Source of the DNA: Combretum micranthum
Taxonomy: Eukaryota; Streptophyta; Magnoliopsida; Myrtales; Combretaceae
DNA: 64,000 nt
Direction of reading: 5' to 3'
Assembly (NCBI GenBank): GCA_024138025.1
Contig: JAMXBD010004340.1
Span: 1-64,000 of the forward strand
The notes below the pieces were generated by a model that worked only from the letters and a program-made list of their open reading frames with translations, searched no databases and had not been told where the DNA came from. The translations under genes and the position numbers were made by a program. Below are positions 12,935 through 22,970 of the stretch, piece by piece; within the stretch, counting starts at the first letter, position 1, and each line of letters opens with the position of its first letter.

Positions 12935-13314
12935 TTATCCCCCTCCTCATCATCATCTGCATCATCTACGTCATCCTCATCATCATCATCGTCATCATCT
13001 CTTAAAGTTGTAAGCACCTCCAAAGTGATGCTCCTATAAGCAGGAGTCCTAATAGCAACAGTTCCTCCCATGGTCCCAAAGACAAGAGCTCACGATCCGT
13101 TGCTCCTTACCATATCAGCAAGCATGGCCAATTTACATACTTGTGAGCTCCAAAAGGCTTCTTGTCCAACCTAGTTTTCCTAGCCTTGCTCCATAGTTGA
13201 TCAGACAATAGTGGACTAGCCTTTTTAGCTTGTGAGACTTTTCTTTTCTTTGAAGGTTGTTGAAGTAGATTGAGAGGATTTAGACTTCTTACTTACTTCT
13301 TTTGTTCTTGCCAT
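12935..13314 (-). pseudogene. Remnant of Athila env-like / ORF1-family gene
   Basis: In the position after pol where Athila elements carry an extra open frame. From 13314 (minus) a frame begins MARTKEVSKKSK; after a frameshift a second frame gives a basic KKRKV-type stretch and then a short tract ending in a stop. Near the end (about 13002-12942) a run of GAT/GAG codons encodes a strongly acidic tail. Basic start and acidic end fit the ATHILA ORF1-type protein, but only about 380 bp remain, so the middle is deleted. The clade assignment of this frame is by position and composition, not by a clear domain. The MARTK start resembles histone H3 only superficially. Confidence 0.45.
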
Positions 13315-13459
13315 CCTACATACAAATGAGAGAACAAATTTTAGTATAAAAAGAGATACAAAACTCAAAATTGTTGCACAAGAAGTCATATAGATCATGA
13401 GAAGCAATATTAAGAACAAGGAGAACAAAGCGGAACAAGTGTGCGAAAGTTGCATTGAA

Positions 13460-13580
13460 GCTGTGTGTACACTAGTCATTGTACACGACTAGTGTAGGGG
13501 TAGTGTACAACCAAAAAAAATTTGTAAAATTTTAAAATCAACACGAACGCGGGAAAATCACTCGTGTAAGAACTCGTGTT
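13460..13580 (-). repeat. Short TACAC/GTGTA palindromes upstream of env-like remnant
   Basis: Clustered copies of GTACAC, TACACGACTAGTGTA and ACTCGTGT related to the palindromes of the LTR and of the 14195-14630 array. Confidence 0.5.
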
Positions 13581-14194
13581 GAAAATCATGGTTGTCACTA
13601 AAACAATAACCAACTTCAATTACCAAAATTTCAACCAATTTTCCTTCAAATCCCAATTTTCGCACAAAACAAACCCTAGAATTGCGATTAGGATGACCTA
13701 GCAAGAATTTCTCCAATTTAACATGTGCATTGTATATTAGAATGATCTAATTGCACTAAAAACACAAAAGCCCCAATTTTTCTTTCCAATTAAAAATCTC
13801 ACATGAACCCTAGAAATGCAATTTGTGCGTGAAAACCATGCATGATTAGAGCAAAGGAAAACATAACTAGCATTTCAAAGATGATCATCAACAACACATC
13901 CACCAACAACAAAATCATGCTTCACCCATATTTGTCGCAACTTCGCAAATCTCCAAAACTCCACAACTTTCGCATAGCTAAATGAACTAATAAAGAACAT
14001 GCAATGAGGAATAGGAAGAAGTTAAATCATACCTTCGTTGATGATGGTGATCCCGATCGTGAGTCCTTGATGTGTAATGGTGTGGTTGTGTAATGGAGTG
14101 ATTGTGTAATGGAGTGAGAGGAGTGTAGTGTTGTGTTGTGTAGGAGTAGGAAATGTAATGGAGTGAAAGATTAATACCTCGTGCGCGAAATGCA

Positions 14195-14630
14195 AGGAAT
14201 GGAGGTGTACACGACCCGTGCTACACGGCCGTGTAGCTTGACTCGTGACTCCTCAGCAGCAAAGTGAACATACACGCCCTCCTACACGAGTCGTGTAGAG
14301 CGACTCGTGACTCCTCAGGTTGCTCATTTTGTACACTGCCTCCTACATGAGTCGTGTAGAACGACTCATGACTCCACAGCTTGCTTGATTTTAAACACGG
14401 CAGTGTACACGAGTCGTGTACATTGACTCATGACTTTACAGTAGCTATGCAAACGTACACTACCCTAATACACGAGTAGTGTAGAATGATTCGTGAAAGC
14501 ACAGTAGCTAGAATTCATACACTAGTCTAGTACACTGGTCGTGTACTATGACTCATGAAGGCACAGTAGCTAGAATTCCTACACTACTCTAGTACACTGG
14601 TCGTGTACTATGGTAGTGTACACTGGGAGT
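14195..14630 (-). repeat. Tandem array of about 63-bp palindrome-bearing units in Athila
   Basis: Six recognisable units plus a partial one. Each has a palindrome such as TACACGAGTCGTGTA or TACACTGGTCGTGTA followed by GACTCRTGA and then CACAG or CTCAG; the repeated GACT motif falls near 14236, 14300, 14362, 14425, 14488 and 14550. The array lies between integrase and the env-like remnant. Related palindromes sit in the LTRs upstream of the TATA box. Confidence 0.8.
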
Positions 14631-14755
14631 CAATTTTTTTTTTTTTTTTTTGAATGATCCTAAGTGTCAAAGGTTTAAAATAATACATATGATAGAATAC
14701 TTACCTAGAACACTTAGCGGTTTGAAATCCTCCTCTTTACCTTCCTTGTTATGAT

Positions 14756-14775
14756 TTTCCCCACACTTAGCATGA
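14756..14775 (-). other. Second internal polypurine-like site of Athila
   Basis: Minus strand TAAGTGTGGGGAAAA just downstream of the integrase frame, matching the core of the real polypurine tract. Confidence 0.5.
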
Positions 14776-14966
14776 AAACTCAAGTATCTCATTCGACTAT
14801 GGCTCAACAATCTGCAAAATCGGGATGTTAGGATAGAAAAAATGAGAAAAAGAAAAACTTACCTATCAAAGTCAGACATGGGTTGCCTCCCAAGAAGCGC
14901 TGTTGTTTAACGTCGTTGGCTCGACGTTCTCAAGCTCTTCAAAGCTAATTATCCGGTGGATGGAGT

Positions 14967-16066
14967 TTAAACTCCTCCCGGTCCTCGTTTTGCTCCTCCT
15001 CCTAAGTACAATTTGATTCTTTGGCCATTCACCTTAAACGTGCCTTGCTCAGGATGCTCCAACTCCACAGCACCATGTGGAAAAATTTGCTTTACCAGAA
15101 AAGGCCCGGACCATCTCGATTTCAACTTGCCCGGGAAAAGCTTCAACCGGGAGTTAAATAAAAGCACTTGATCCCCTACCTTGAACTTCTTTGGATGACG
15201 AATGTGTGCATCATGAAATCGTTTCGTTTTTTCCTTGTAAAGTTTCATATTTTCATATGCAGTCATCCTCCATTCATCTAATTCATTCAACTGAAATTTT
15301 CTTTTGAGTCCCGATGAACTTAAATCAAAGTTCACTTGCTTGATTGCCCAATACGCCTTATGTTCAATTTCCACCGGAAGGTGGCACGCTTTCCCATACA
15401 CCAATCTATAGGGAGTCGTCCCCAAAGGTGTTTTGTAAGCAGTCCTGTACGCCCACAAGGCATCATCGAGTTTCTCCGCCCAATCTCTTCTGTGATGACT
15501 AACCGTCTTTTCAAGGATCTTTTCAACTCTCGATTTGACACTTCAACTTGACCGCTTGTCTGAGGATGGTAAGGTGTGGCGATTCGATGAGTAACCCCAT
15601 ATCTCCTCAAAACTTTTTCTAGTTGAGAATTACAGAAATGTGTTCCTCTGTCACTAATAATAGCTCTAGGAAATCCAAACCTTGAAAACAGCTTTTTCAA
15701 GAATTTACATACTACCCGGGCATCATTGGTGGGTAAAGCTTGAGCTTCCACCCATTTGGAAACGTAGTCCACTGCCACTAGTATGTATTTATTCCCGAAA
15801 GATGTGGGAAGCGGTCCAACAAAATCAATGCCCCAAAGATCAAATACTTCACATGCCAAGATATAATTCTGAGGCATTTCATCCCGTCTAGATGTATTTC
15901 CTATTCTCTGGCATCTATCACAAGAAAGAACAAAACGGTGAGCATCTTTAAAAATTGAAGGCCAATAAAAACCTACCTCCATAACTTTATGCGCTGTCCG
16001 ATTGGCATTAATGTCCCCCAGTAGGGCCTGAATGGCAGTCAAATAGAATCTTCCAACCTTCCTCAT
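14967..16066 (-). pseudogene. Athila integrase (frameshifted)
   Basis: DNA integrase that inserts the cDNA copy. The first frame (16066-15332) holds an HHCC zinc-binding region (H26, H43, C49, C52) and the catalytic core: D81 in WGIDFVGP, D139 in ISDRG and E175 in GQVEVSNRE, i.e. D-D-35-E spacing. Near 15518 one base appears missing in an A/T-rich spot. The C-terminal part continues in another frame (15458-14967), starting around [12 protein letters not shown] and ending with a GPF/Y-like region containing SRWSGPFLV. All catalytic residues are present; the frameshift separates the core from the C-terminal domain. The reading frame from RNase H also shifts by one base near 16010. The single-base losses could be decay or sequencing error. 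Confidence 0.88.
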
Positions 16067-18671
16067 GAGTCACACATCGTCTTATGATTTGATCTGCACA
16101 AACCCTGAAAAGAAAAGGATCCTCCCAATAATAATGTTTTAAATCAGAGAAAAACTTCTTTTTAGCATGGCGATCTAAATCATCAGGGAGAATTCCTGCA
16201 GCAAGATAGTTAGCAATATCAGCAAACCATGGTAATTTAGTACTCAAACGCTCACAAACTGCAAGAAGTCTTTCTTCAGGAAAGTTGTCATCAATGTCTT
16301 CCTCATCAGGGTCACTTAGTTGCGGATTTTCCAACCTTGACAAATGATCTGCAGCTAAGTTTTCTGCTCCCTTTTTATCACGGATCTCTAGGTCAAATTC
16401 TTGTAAAAGCAAAATCCATCGGATCAACCTAGGTTTAGCATCAGTTTTGGACAACAGAAACTTCAAAGCAGAATGATCTGTATACACAACAACTTTAGAT
16501 AAAACAAGATAAGATCGAAATTTGTCGAAAGCAAATACTACCGCCAATAATTCCTTCTCTGTTGTGGTATAATTCTCCTGAGCACTGTTGAGCGTCTTAC
16601 TGGCGTAGTATATTGGTCGGAAATGTTTCTCACGTCTTTGTCCAAGGACAGCACCCACAGCAAAGTCACTCGCATCACACATTAGTTCAAATGGAAGGTT
16701 CCAATCAGGAACTATCATGATTGGAGCTGTTGTCAACTTTGCCTTCAAAAGATTGAAAGCATCAAGGCATTCTTGGTTAAAATCAAAAGCAGCATCCTTC
16801 TCCAATAGCCTTGTCATGGGGCGAGCTATCTTGGAGAAGTCCTTAATGAATCGTCGATAAAAACCGGCATGTCCAAGAAAACTTCTAATGGCCTTCACTG
16901 AAGTTGGAGGTGGAAGTTGTTCAATGACTTCAATCTTTGCTCGATCAACTTCAATCCCTTTCTCCGAAACCTTGTGCCCAAGCACAATTCCTTCCTTGCA
17001 CATAAAATGGCATTTTTCCCAATTAAGTACCAGGTTGGTTTCTTCACAACGGATCAAAACCTTCTCCAAGTTAGCCAAGCATTCACCAAATGAATTTCCA
17101 AAGACCGAGAAATCATCCATAAATACTTCCATAATTTTCTCCACCAAATCATCAAAGATTGCTAACATGCACCGCTGAAATGTAGCCGGTGCATTACAAA
17201 GCCCAAAGGGCATCCTCCTATAGGCATAAGTGCCATAGGGACAGGTGAATGTTGTTTTCTCTTGATCCTCTGGAGCTATAGGTATTTGGAAGTACCCGGA
17301 CATCCCATCAAGATAACAATAGTACATATGTCCGGCAAGCCTCTCTAACATCTGATCTATAAATGGCAGCGGGAAATGGTCCTTTCTGGTGGCTTCATTT
17401 AATCTTCTATAGTCTATGCAAACTCGCCATCCAGTTACAGTTCTCATTGGAATGAGTTCATTTTTCTCATTTGGGACCACAGTCATCCCTCCTTTCTTGG
17501 GTACTACTTGTGTTGGACTAACCCAAGAACTATCAGATATAGGATATATCATCCCAGCATCAAGTAGCTTTATAACTTCCTTCTTAACCACATCCTTCAT
17601 ATTCGGGTTTAGCCTTCTTTGGGGTTGAACAACAGGCTTGTAACCTTCTTCTAACAAAATTTTATGAGTACAGAAGGATGGATTAACACCTCTTATATCA
17701 GAGATCTTCCAAGCAATTGCTCGCTTGTGTGCTTTTAGGATCGAAATTAGTTGCTCTTTCTGTTCATCCGATAAGTCTGAAGCAATGATCACTGGCAGCT
17801 TAGAATCCTTCTCCAAGAAAGCATATTCAAGAAAATTTGGCAGCTGCTTCAATTCAAGCATCGGTGGTTCTTCAATCGAAGGTTTCAGTTGTGCTTCATT
17901 GTTCTTCTTCAATTCTTCAAACCCATTCTGAGGTATGAATTGCTCTGTAGCATCCAATCCTGCTATAATAGCTCTTACTTCGGGCTCGTCGTTTTTCTTT
18001 TCATCGTGAGTCAAACTCAATTCCATTTCATCTCTGCTTAGAATTTCTTCAATGTGATCAGACACTGAGGAATCCACAACATCAATTGAATAACAGGAAT
18101 CAGCAGATCCCATCGGATGTTTTAATGCTGCAGAAACTGTTACCACCAATTCTTCGTCCCCAACTCTAAGTGTAAGCTTCCCTTCCTCAACATCTATCAC
18201 TGCTCTTGCTGTGGCTAAGAAAGGTCTTCCCAGAATCAAGGGTATATCCCTATCTTCATCCATGTCAAGTATCACAAAATCTACAGGATAAATGAAGTTT
18301 CCAACTTTCACTAGAACGTCTTCAATAATTCCCCTTGGAATTTTTACAGAACGATCAGCCAACTGAAGACTCATGCGAGTGGGACGGGGTTCAGTTAAGC
18401 CCTCAAGGCCTAATTTCTTGAAAAAGGAGTAAGGCATGAGATTAATACTTGCCCCAAGATCAGCCAATGCTTTATCAACAGATAATTCCCCCACAACACA
18501 TGGAATAGTGAAACTTCCAGGATCTTTCAACTTAGGAGGTAACTTGTTCTGAATAATCGAGGAGCAATTTGCTCCTACTTCAATTGTAGAGACATCCTCC
18601 AACTTCCTCTTGTTAGACAAAAGTTCTTTAAGGAACTTAGCATATCTGGGCATTTGTGAAAGAGCTTCCAC
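16008..18671 (-). CDS. pol: Athila protease - reverse transcriptase - RNase H polyprotein segment
   Basis: An 887-codon frame. The aspartic protease has DLGAS at residues 71-75 (the DLGA variant usual in Athila/Tat), followed by [10 protein letters not shown] near 148. Reverse transcriptase spans about 355-570, with [10 protein letters not shown], the [13 protein letters not shown] block and the catalytic FMDD at 518-521. RNase H spans about 660-780, with CDASD (667), YTDHS (733) and AADHLSRL (776). All catalytic residues are intact. The first residues of this frame really continue from gag (KLFHK/EALSQMP region), so the ATG is not a natural start; the upstream protein is joined through one-base shifts near 18673 and 18737. 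Expected product: a gag-pol polyprotein cleaved by its own protease, acting in cytoplasmic virus-like particles. Confidence 0.93.
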   Translation of the reverse strand: MEALSQMPRYAKFLKELLSNKRKLEDVSTIEVGANCSSIIQNKLPPKLKDPGSFTIPCVVGELSVDKALADLGASINLMPYSFFKKLGLEGLTEPRPTRMSLQLADRSVKIPRGIIEDVLVKVGNFIYPVDFVILDMDEDRDIPLILGRPFLATARAVIDVEEGKLTLRVGDEELVVTVSAALKHPMGSADSCYSIDVVDSSVSDHIEEILSRDEMELSLTHDEKKNDEPEVRAIIAGLDATEQFIPQNGFEELKKNNEAQLKPSIEEPPMLELKQLPNFLEYAFLEKDSKLPVIIASDLSDEQKEQLISILKAHKRAIAWKISDIRGVNPSFCTHKILLEEGYKPVVQPQRRLNPNMKDVVKKEVIKLLDAGMIYPISDSSWVSPTQVVPKKGGMTVVPNEKNELIPMRTVTGWRVCIDYRRLNEATRKDHFPLPFIDQMLERLAGHMYYCYLDGMSGYFQIPIAPEDQEKTTFTCPYGTYAYRRMPFGLCNAPATFQRCMLAIFDDLVEKIMEVFMDDFSVFGNSFGECLANLEKVLIRCEETNLVLNWEKCHFMCKEGIVLGHKVSEKGIEVDRAKIEVIEQLPPPTSVKAIRSFLGHAGFYRRFIKDFSKIARPMTRLLEKDAAFDFNQECLDAFNLLKAKLTTAPIMIVPDWNLPFELMCDASDFAVGAVLGQRREKHFRPIYYASKTLNSAQENYTTTEKELLAVVFAFDKFRSYLVLSKVVVYTDHSALKFLLSKTDAKPRLIRWILLLQEFDLEIRDKKGAENLAADHLSRLENPQLSDPDEEDIDDNFPEERLLAVCERLSTKLPWFADIANYLAAGILPDDLDRHAKKKFFSDLKHYYWEDPFLFRVCADQIIRRCVTHEEGWKILFDCHSGPTGGH

Positions 18672-20262
18672 AAAGGAAGATTAATGTGAAGCTGCTTGAA
18701 CAGATCCAAGAATTTGTCAAACTGTTCTTTATCCTTTTCTGATGAAGACGAGCAGGATATGGTATTTTAGGTACATATTCTTTAACTGCTTGAGGTTGTT
18801 TCTTTTCTGGCTCAACTGTACCCTTCTCAGAATTCTCATTCATGTCAACTTCCTTCTCCACATTTTGCTCAGGCTCCTCCTCACTTCTGCTCGGAACTTC
18901 TTTACCACTTCTCAAATTAATGGCTTGCACCTGTTCCTTAGGATTAGGCTCAGTATTCCCAGGAAGAGATCCTGGCTGTCTTTCTGAAAGCAGTTTCGCC
19001 ATTTGGCCAATTTGTTGCTCCAAAGTGTGAATAGAAGCTTCTTGATTTCGATGACGTGCATCAGAACTCTGATAAATTGTGTTAGAAGTTCTTCCACATT
19101 TTGCTTCTTCTCAGGTGGTGGAAGAGCAGGAAGTTGTTGATGCGTTGGTAATTGTTGCTGCTGCGGCTTATGAAACCCAGGTGGAAAATTGGATCTTTGT
19201 GCATTCTGGTTGCTCCAAGAAAAATTTGGATGATCTCTCCAACCTCGATTATATGTATTGCTATAGGGATTATAGTTCCCGGTTCCTCTGTCAAATTTGT
19301 TCACAAAATTCGCTCCCTCCATGCTTGAGCTAACTCCAGGAACATAAGAATCTCCCATAGGAAAATCTGAAAAACCTAGGAAATTGCATTGAGGTGAAGC
19401 ATCCATATTTGGGATATGACTTGGTCCTGCATTTGACATAGGTTGCATCCTACTCATTTGAGCTGTAAGTGATGCAACTTGTGCTTGAAGTTGAGCAACT
19501 GCTTCTGACTCATGATTGGCAGTTACTTGCCTCGGTTTATTCCTGTTACTATGCCAACAAAATGTGTTTCTTGCCATATCTTCTATCAGATCATATGCCT
19601 CAGGAGCGCTTTTCTTCATTAGACTTCCACCAGCCACTGCATCAATCATAATCTTCAATTGATCACCAAGGGAGGAATAGAAAATTCTAACCAGATCATG
19701 AAGAGAAATTCCATGGTGAGGACAACGCCTAAGGATTTCCTTGAACCTCTCCCAAACTTCATAGAGTGATTCACCCTCATACTGACGAAAGGAGAGTATA
19801 TCATTTCTCAATTGTATTGTCTTGCTTGGTGGGAAAAATTGCTCCAAAAATTTCCGTGCCACTTGATCCCAATTGGTTAGGGAATGAGGGGTAGTGAATT
19901 TAACCAGTTGCTTGCCTTATCCCTAAGAGAAAAAGGGAATAGTCTAAGGCGTATTGCATCATCGGATACCCCATTACTCTTAACGGTGGCACAAATCTGT
20001 AGAAATCTTGACAATGATCATGTGGATTTTCAGAAGCTCCTCCTCCAAATTGATTTACCTGCACCATCTGAATTAGAGCAGGCTTCAGCTCAAAATTATT
20101 CGCTTGTATTGCAGGCCATGCAATAGGTGGAGCGACTCCTTCAACAGTGGGCATAAATAAGTCCCACATGGGTCTATGCACTTCATTTCCAGCAACTTGA
20201 AGTGGATTATCTTCATTCCCACCAACTTGATTTGGATCAAGTTCATTTCCTTGTCCTTCCAT
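18637..20262 (-). pseudogene. gag: Athila gag (several frameshifts)
   Basis: Structural capsid protein of the element, spread over three frames. The start at 20262 (MEGQGNELD) leads to NFELKPALIQMVQ, a hallmark of Athila/Tat gag. A one-base shift near 20010 and another near 19890 (G run on the plus strand) lead into 19862-18912, the Retrotrans_gag capsid domain with FLEQFFPPSKT and ESLYEVWERFKEILRRCPHHG, then a Q/P-rich spacer with NPYSNTYNRGWRDHPNFSW. The last part (19023-18637) is charged and runs toward protease. I see no CCHC zinc knuckle, so nucleocapsid function may rest on basic residues. The 230 bp upstream are leader. Confidence 0.88.
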
Positions 20263-20471
20263 GGTTTCCGAAGTCTCTAGATTGGCTCTTCTTCTCTTTG
20301 CTCCTGTGAAATGTCCGGTCTATTTCAGGGTCAAATTCAAAATTCTCCGATGAAGAACTACTTGTCATAAACTGCAAGAGATGAAGAGTGGATCAGTATT
20401 TTTTTTTTTTTTTTAAGGAAGAGAAAAATGACTAAATTAGCAGCTAATAAGGCTTTCCTAATATTGCTAGA
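20263..20471 (-). other. Athila leader between primer site and gag
   Basis: Noncoding leader; contains an A run on the minus strand (plus 20399-20414). Confidence 0.6.
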
Positions 20472-20489
20472 TCCCCGGCAACGGCGCCA
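20472..20489 (-). other. Athila primer binding site (tRNA-Asp)
   Basis: The plus strand reads TCCCCGGCAACGGCGCCA, identical to the 3' end of plant tRNA-Asp, so the minus-strand element RNA can pair with that tRNA. It lies 7 bp from the 5' LTR. Confidence 0.9.
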
Positions 20490-20496
20490 AAACTTT

Positions 20497-21844
20497 TGAT
20501 GTGTGTATGATCACCAAGTATAAAATTTATAATCCAATTAATTCAAATCCACACAAGGCAGCGCACCTATCTTGTAGTATATAAATTAACTCGGATGTCG
20601 TCCTAAGGATCTATGGGCAATTACTAGTAATACCCTTTCACTACTATCTAGTCTAAATTATCAAAAGATTGTATTAACCCTAATGACTAATTATGCTAAT
20701 AATTGACAAACCCTAATTATAGAATATGAGAGCTTTCCTTAATTTAATTCAATTCACAACAATGCCCCTAGTTTTGATCCACCCTAACCCTTAATACTTA
20801 TGATAAAATTAACTGATGAAAAATCAAATCTTGAACTGCAGGGTTTCTAAATTAAACCAATTACTCTCTTCAAGTCAATTGATTCCTAATTTTACATGAG
20901 AAAATGGGAATCTCTTCCTTCACTCACGCCAATGTAAAATTGCATAAAACTCACAAACCCTAAATAAAGATTTAATCTTTATAGCAGAAATTCGAAGCCT
21001 CCCTATGTCTAGGTGAAACATGCAAATTTATCATTCATGTAAGATCTATCCTATTAGTTGAAATCTCTTTCTAACTAATAAGAATCAAACAAGCAATAAT
21101 CCTGGCCAGAAAATTATTACAAGACAATTAAATCACATGAATGAATTCAAGATCAAAACTTCATCAATTGATAACAATTCAGAACATGAGTTAGGGTTTC
21201 ACAAAACCTAGGGCATAAAATCTACTCTTCCATATGATAAACATAAGAACAATAGATCTAGAAGAGTTTAAATGAATCATAATAACAAAAACCCCCTTGA
21301 AACAATTGTTGTGATTCCGGATGGTTGTGCCGTCAATTCTCCTTGAAAAGCTCTCCAAAAGACGAACTTAGGGTTAGAAAATGATCTCTGACTCTCTCTC
21401 TCTCAAACAATGAAAGAAGGCTGTATTTATACAAAATTGCATATACACGGGTACCCTACACGACTCGTGTAGCTCGGGGCGTGTACAACTTAATTCCAGC
21501 GCATTTTCCTTTGTTGTCATGTGTACACTACTCATCCTACACTACCCGTGTAGCCTGGGTCGTGTACATTGAAAAAGCTGATTTTTCTTCAAGTTTATCC
21601 TCCAAATCTACACTAGTAGTGTATAATTACTAGTGTATGACCAGTAACTGCATCTAGGCTCCATAATCCTTCAGTAACTTGGTTTCTTTCATGATGAATC
21701 TCTTAAAAAGCTTCATTATTCCATAATCATCCCTGAAACAAGTAATTAACCCAATAAAAGTTCTTTCCTTTAATGACTTACTCAAATAACATATAAAATA
21801 TGTTCAATAATGCACAAATAATGAGGGTCTTAAAACACTTATCA
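20497..21844 (-). repeat. Athila 5' LTR
   Basis: 1348 bp; the promoter copy. TATAAATA on the minus strand at 21424-21431. Upstream in sense (plus 21444-21640) are three palindrome clusters of the TACAC...GTGTA type. Downstream, the R/U5 part runs to 20497. Confidence 0.93.
21424..21640 (-). promoter_or_regulatory. Athila U3 promoter with palindromic upstream elements
   Basis: TATAAATA (21424-21431) preceded in the sense direction by palindromes at about 21444-21486, 21521-21568 and 21608-21635 (for example TACACGACTCGTGTA and TACACTAGTAGTGTA). An enhancer role is inferred. Confidence 0.55.
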
Positions 21845-21889
21845 GCCCGGAATTGAAAAATTCCCGAATTTAAAACTTTCAAAGGTTTA

Positions 21890-22120
21890 GGGTCTGTTTG
21901 TTTTGGCTTTTTTCCCGCAGATACAGACACTTTTTCAAACTTTTTGCTAACAAATTATTTATCATGAAATAAATATAGATAAAAAAAAGTTGACAGTTCT
22001 CATCAAAAGATCAAATAGAACAAATATAGATAAAATTTAGATGCAAATCGGATATATTTACACATATCATTTTAAAAAAGATACAGATACAGATGAAAAA
22101 CAGACAATCCAAACAGACCC
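21890..22120. mobile_element. Tourist-like MITE (PIF/Harbinger type)
   Basis: A 231-bp AT-rich unit with terminal inverted repeats GGGTCTGTTTG...CAAACAGACCC, flanked by TTA (21887-21889, 22121-22123). The TTA duplication and G-rich inverted repeats fit Tourist MITEs mobilised by PIF/Harbinger transposases. No coding capacity. Inserted in E1. Confidence 0.85.
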
Positions 22121-22307
22121 TTAGAATGTACTTTTAAACAATAATCCAAATTCATTTACTTCATAATATTTATTTTATTATAAAACCGCAGGAAAGCCGG
22201 ATTTAGGGTTCCTAGGCTTCACTCACACGAGACTCAAACTGGACCGGATTAGGGTTTCGCTTCCAACTCCCGGGGTTTCTTGACTATTGAGAATACCGGG
22301 GTTTACA

Positions 22308-22611
22308 GCTTTTGCCTGCCCCAAAGGCAGCACCTCTTACCAATTGAGTTGCAGCTCAACTGGTGAAAGGTGCTGCCTTTGGGGCAGGCAAAAGCCTTAG
22401 GTCTGGGGTTCGAATCCTAGAGTCTGCAAACTGGATTCAACTCTGTCTAAGGGTAACAAAACCTATAGTGCCCGTGGTACTCTTTGGGCATGCGTTGGTT
22501 GGGGTCACCATGATGCAATGGTGGTGTCGGCCATTACCACTAGGGAGCCAGTGGTGGGTTTGCCTGCCCTGGCATCACGTTGCCGTCGCCTGCGGGGGCG
22601 GGGTGTGACAT
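22308..22611 (+). mobile_element. SINE-like unit with head-to-head inverted partner
   Basis: The right-hand unit has a tRNA-like A box (AGCTCAACTGG, 22353-22363) and B box (GGTTCGAATCC, 22407-22417), as expected of a tRNA-derived SINE with a Pol III promoter, followed by about 190 bp of GC-richer body ending GGGGTGTGACA and ATAAAAA-like sequence. To its left is an inverted copy of the head. Arms 22308-22335 and 22368-22395 are perfect 28-bp inverted repeats, and the centre is nearly palindromic too. The left arm is cut exactly where E1 begins. The SINE call rests on the two boxes; the family is not recognised. Confidence 0.6.
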
Positions 22612-22699
22612 AAAAACTTCCATATCACAATTATGACAATACATTCAAGCAAGTGATTAATCAATCAAGTGAAATGCATCAAACAAGTGAATTTAGCAA

Positions 22700-22749
22700 A
22701 CATATGACCAGCCGAAAATCATATGTGGATGGACTTACGCCCTCCATCC
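22700..22749 (-). promoter_or_regulatory. Twin hairpin in E2
   Basis: ACATATGA (22700-22707) / TCATATGT (22719-22726) and GGATGGA (22727-22733) / TCCATCC (22743-22749). Confidence 0.6.
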
Positions 22750-22811
22750 CGGGTTAGCAAATTAACGAATCCTGTGGTACGACGCCGTTTAAGCTCACGG
22801 TCAACTGAACA

Positions 22812-22970
22812 ATATTTCATTTTATGGATCACGATTAACCAATAATTTCATTTTATAGATCACGATTAACCAACAATTTCGTTTTATGAATCACGATTAA
22901 CCAACAATTTCGTTTTATGGATCACGAATAACCAACAATTTTGTTTTATGAATCACGAATAACCAACAAA
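22812..22970 (-). repeat. Five-unit tandem repeat of E2
   Basis: Five imperfect units of about 33 bp containing TTTTATGGATCACGATTAACC, expanded compared with E1 and E3. Confidence 0.75.

Larger units (their letters stand above)
9934..21844 (-). mobile_element. Athila-type Ty3/gypsy LTR retrotransposon
   Basis: An 11,911-bp element in minus orientation with two nearly identical LTRs (20497-21844 is the 5' LTR, 9934-11284 the 3' LTR), flanked by the duplication GCCCG (9929-9933, 21845-21849). The primer site copies the 3' end of tRNA-Asp, and the polypurine tract is AGTGTGGGGAAGTT. Order in sense: gag, protease, RT, RNase H, integrase, palindrome array, env-like remnant, 3' region. The tRNA-Asp primer, FMDDF reverse transcriptase and extra 3' reading frame fit the Athila clade. 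Hand comparison of the LTRs shows only about six substitutions in 1.35 kb plus several 1-2-bp indels, so insertion was recent. The coding region is broken by about six single-base frameshifts. Confidence 0.92.
7113..22307 (-). mobile_element. LTR E1, minus strand, holding Athila and a MITE
   Basis: E-family LTR read on the minus strand. Its sense start is at 22307 (TGTAAACCCCGG) and it continues leftward to 7113, where D1 begins. It matches E2 and E3. Own sequence is 7113-9933, 21850-21889 and 22124-22307; the rest is the Athila element (duplication GCCCG) and the MITE (duplication TTA). Joining the flanks gives the uninterrupted sequence seen in E2 near 25405-25480. Contents: a 33-bp-type tandem repeat (7400-7456), twin hairpin (7285-7332), core block (about 7937-8045), a TG microsatellite (9558-9574) and a promoter (9461-9550). 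No coding capacity. Confidence 0.8.

Noticed and set aside
13225..13314. Histone H3 start (MARTK...)
   Set aside because: Similarity ends after five residues; position after pol in an Athila element explains it better.
15336..15551. Plus-strand frames opposite Athila pol and gag (for example 15336-15551, 16888-17178, 17416-17931, 19079-19333)
   Set aside because: Shadows of the minus-strand polyprotein; no independent domains.
20472..20489. Possible tRNA-Asp gene
   Set aside because: Only the 3' end of tRNA-Asp is matched, at the exact primer-site position of an LTR element.
22363..22608. 81-codon plus-strand frame in the SINE-like block
   Set aside because: It starts inside the A box and crosses the B box; no known domain and composition typical of a GC-richer noncoding body.
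22812..22970. CRISPR-like regularly spaced repeats
   Set aside because: Direct tandem repeats without spacers, in a plant LTR.
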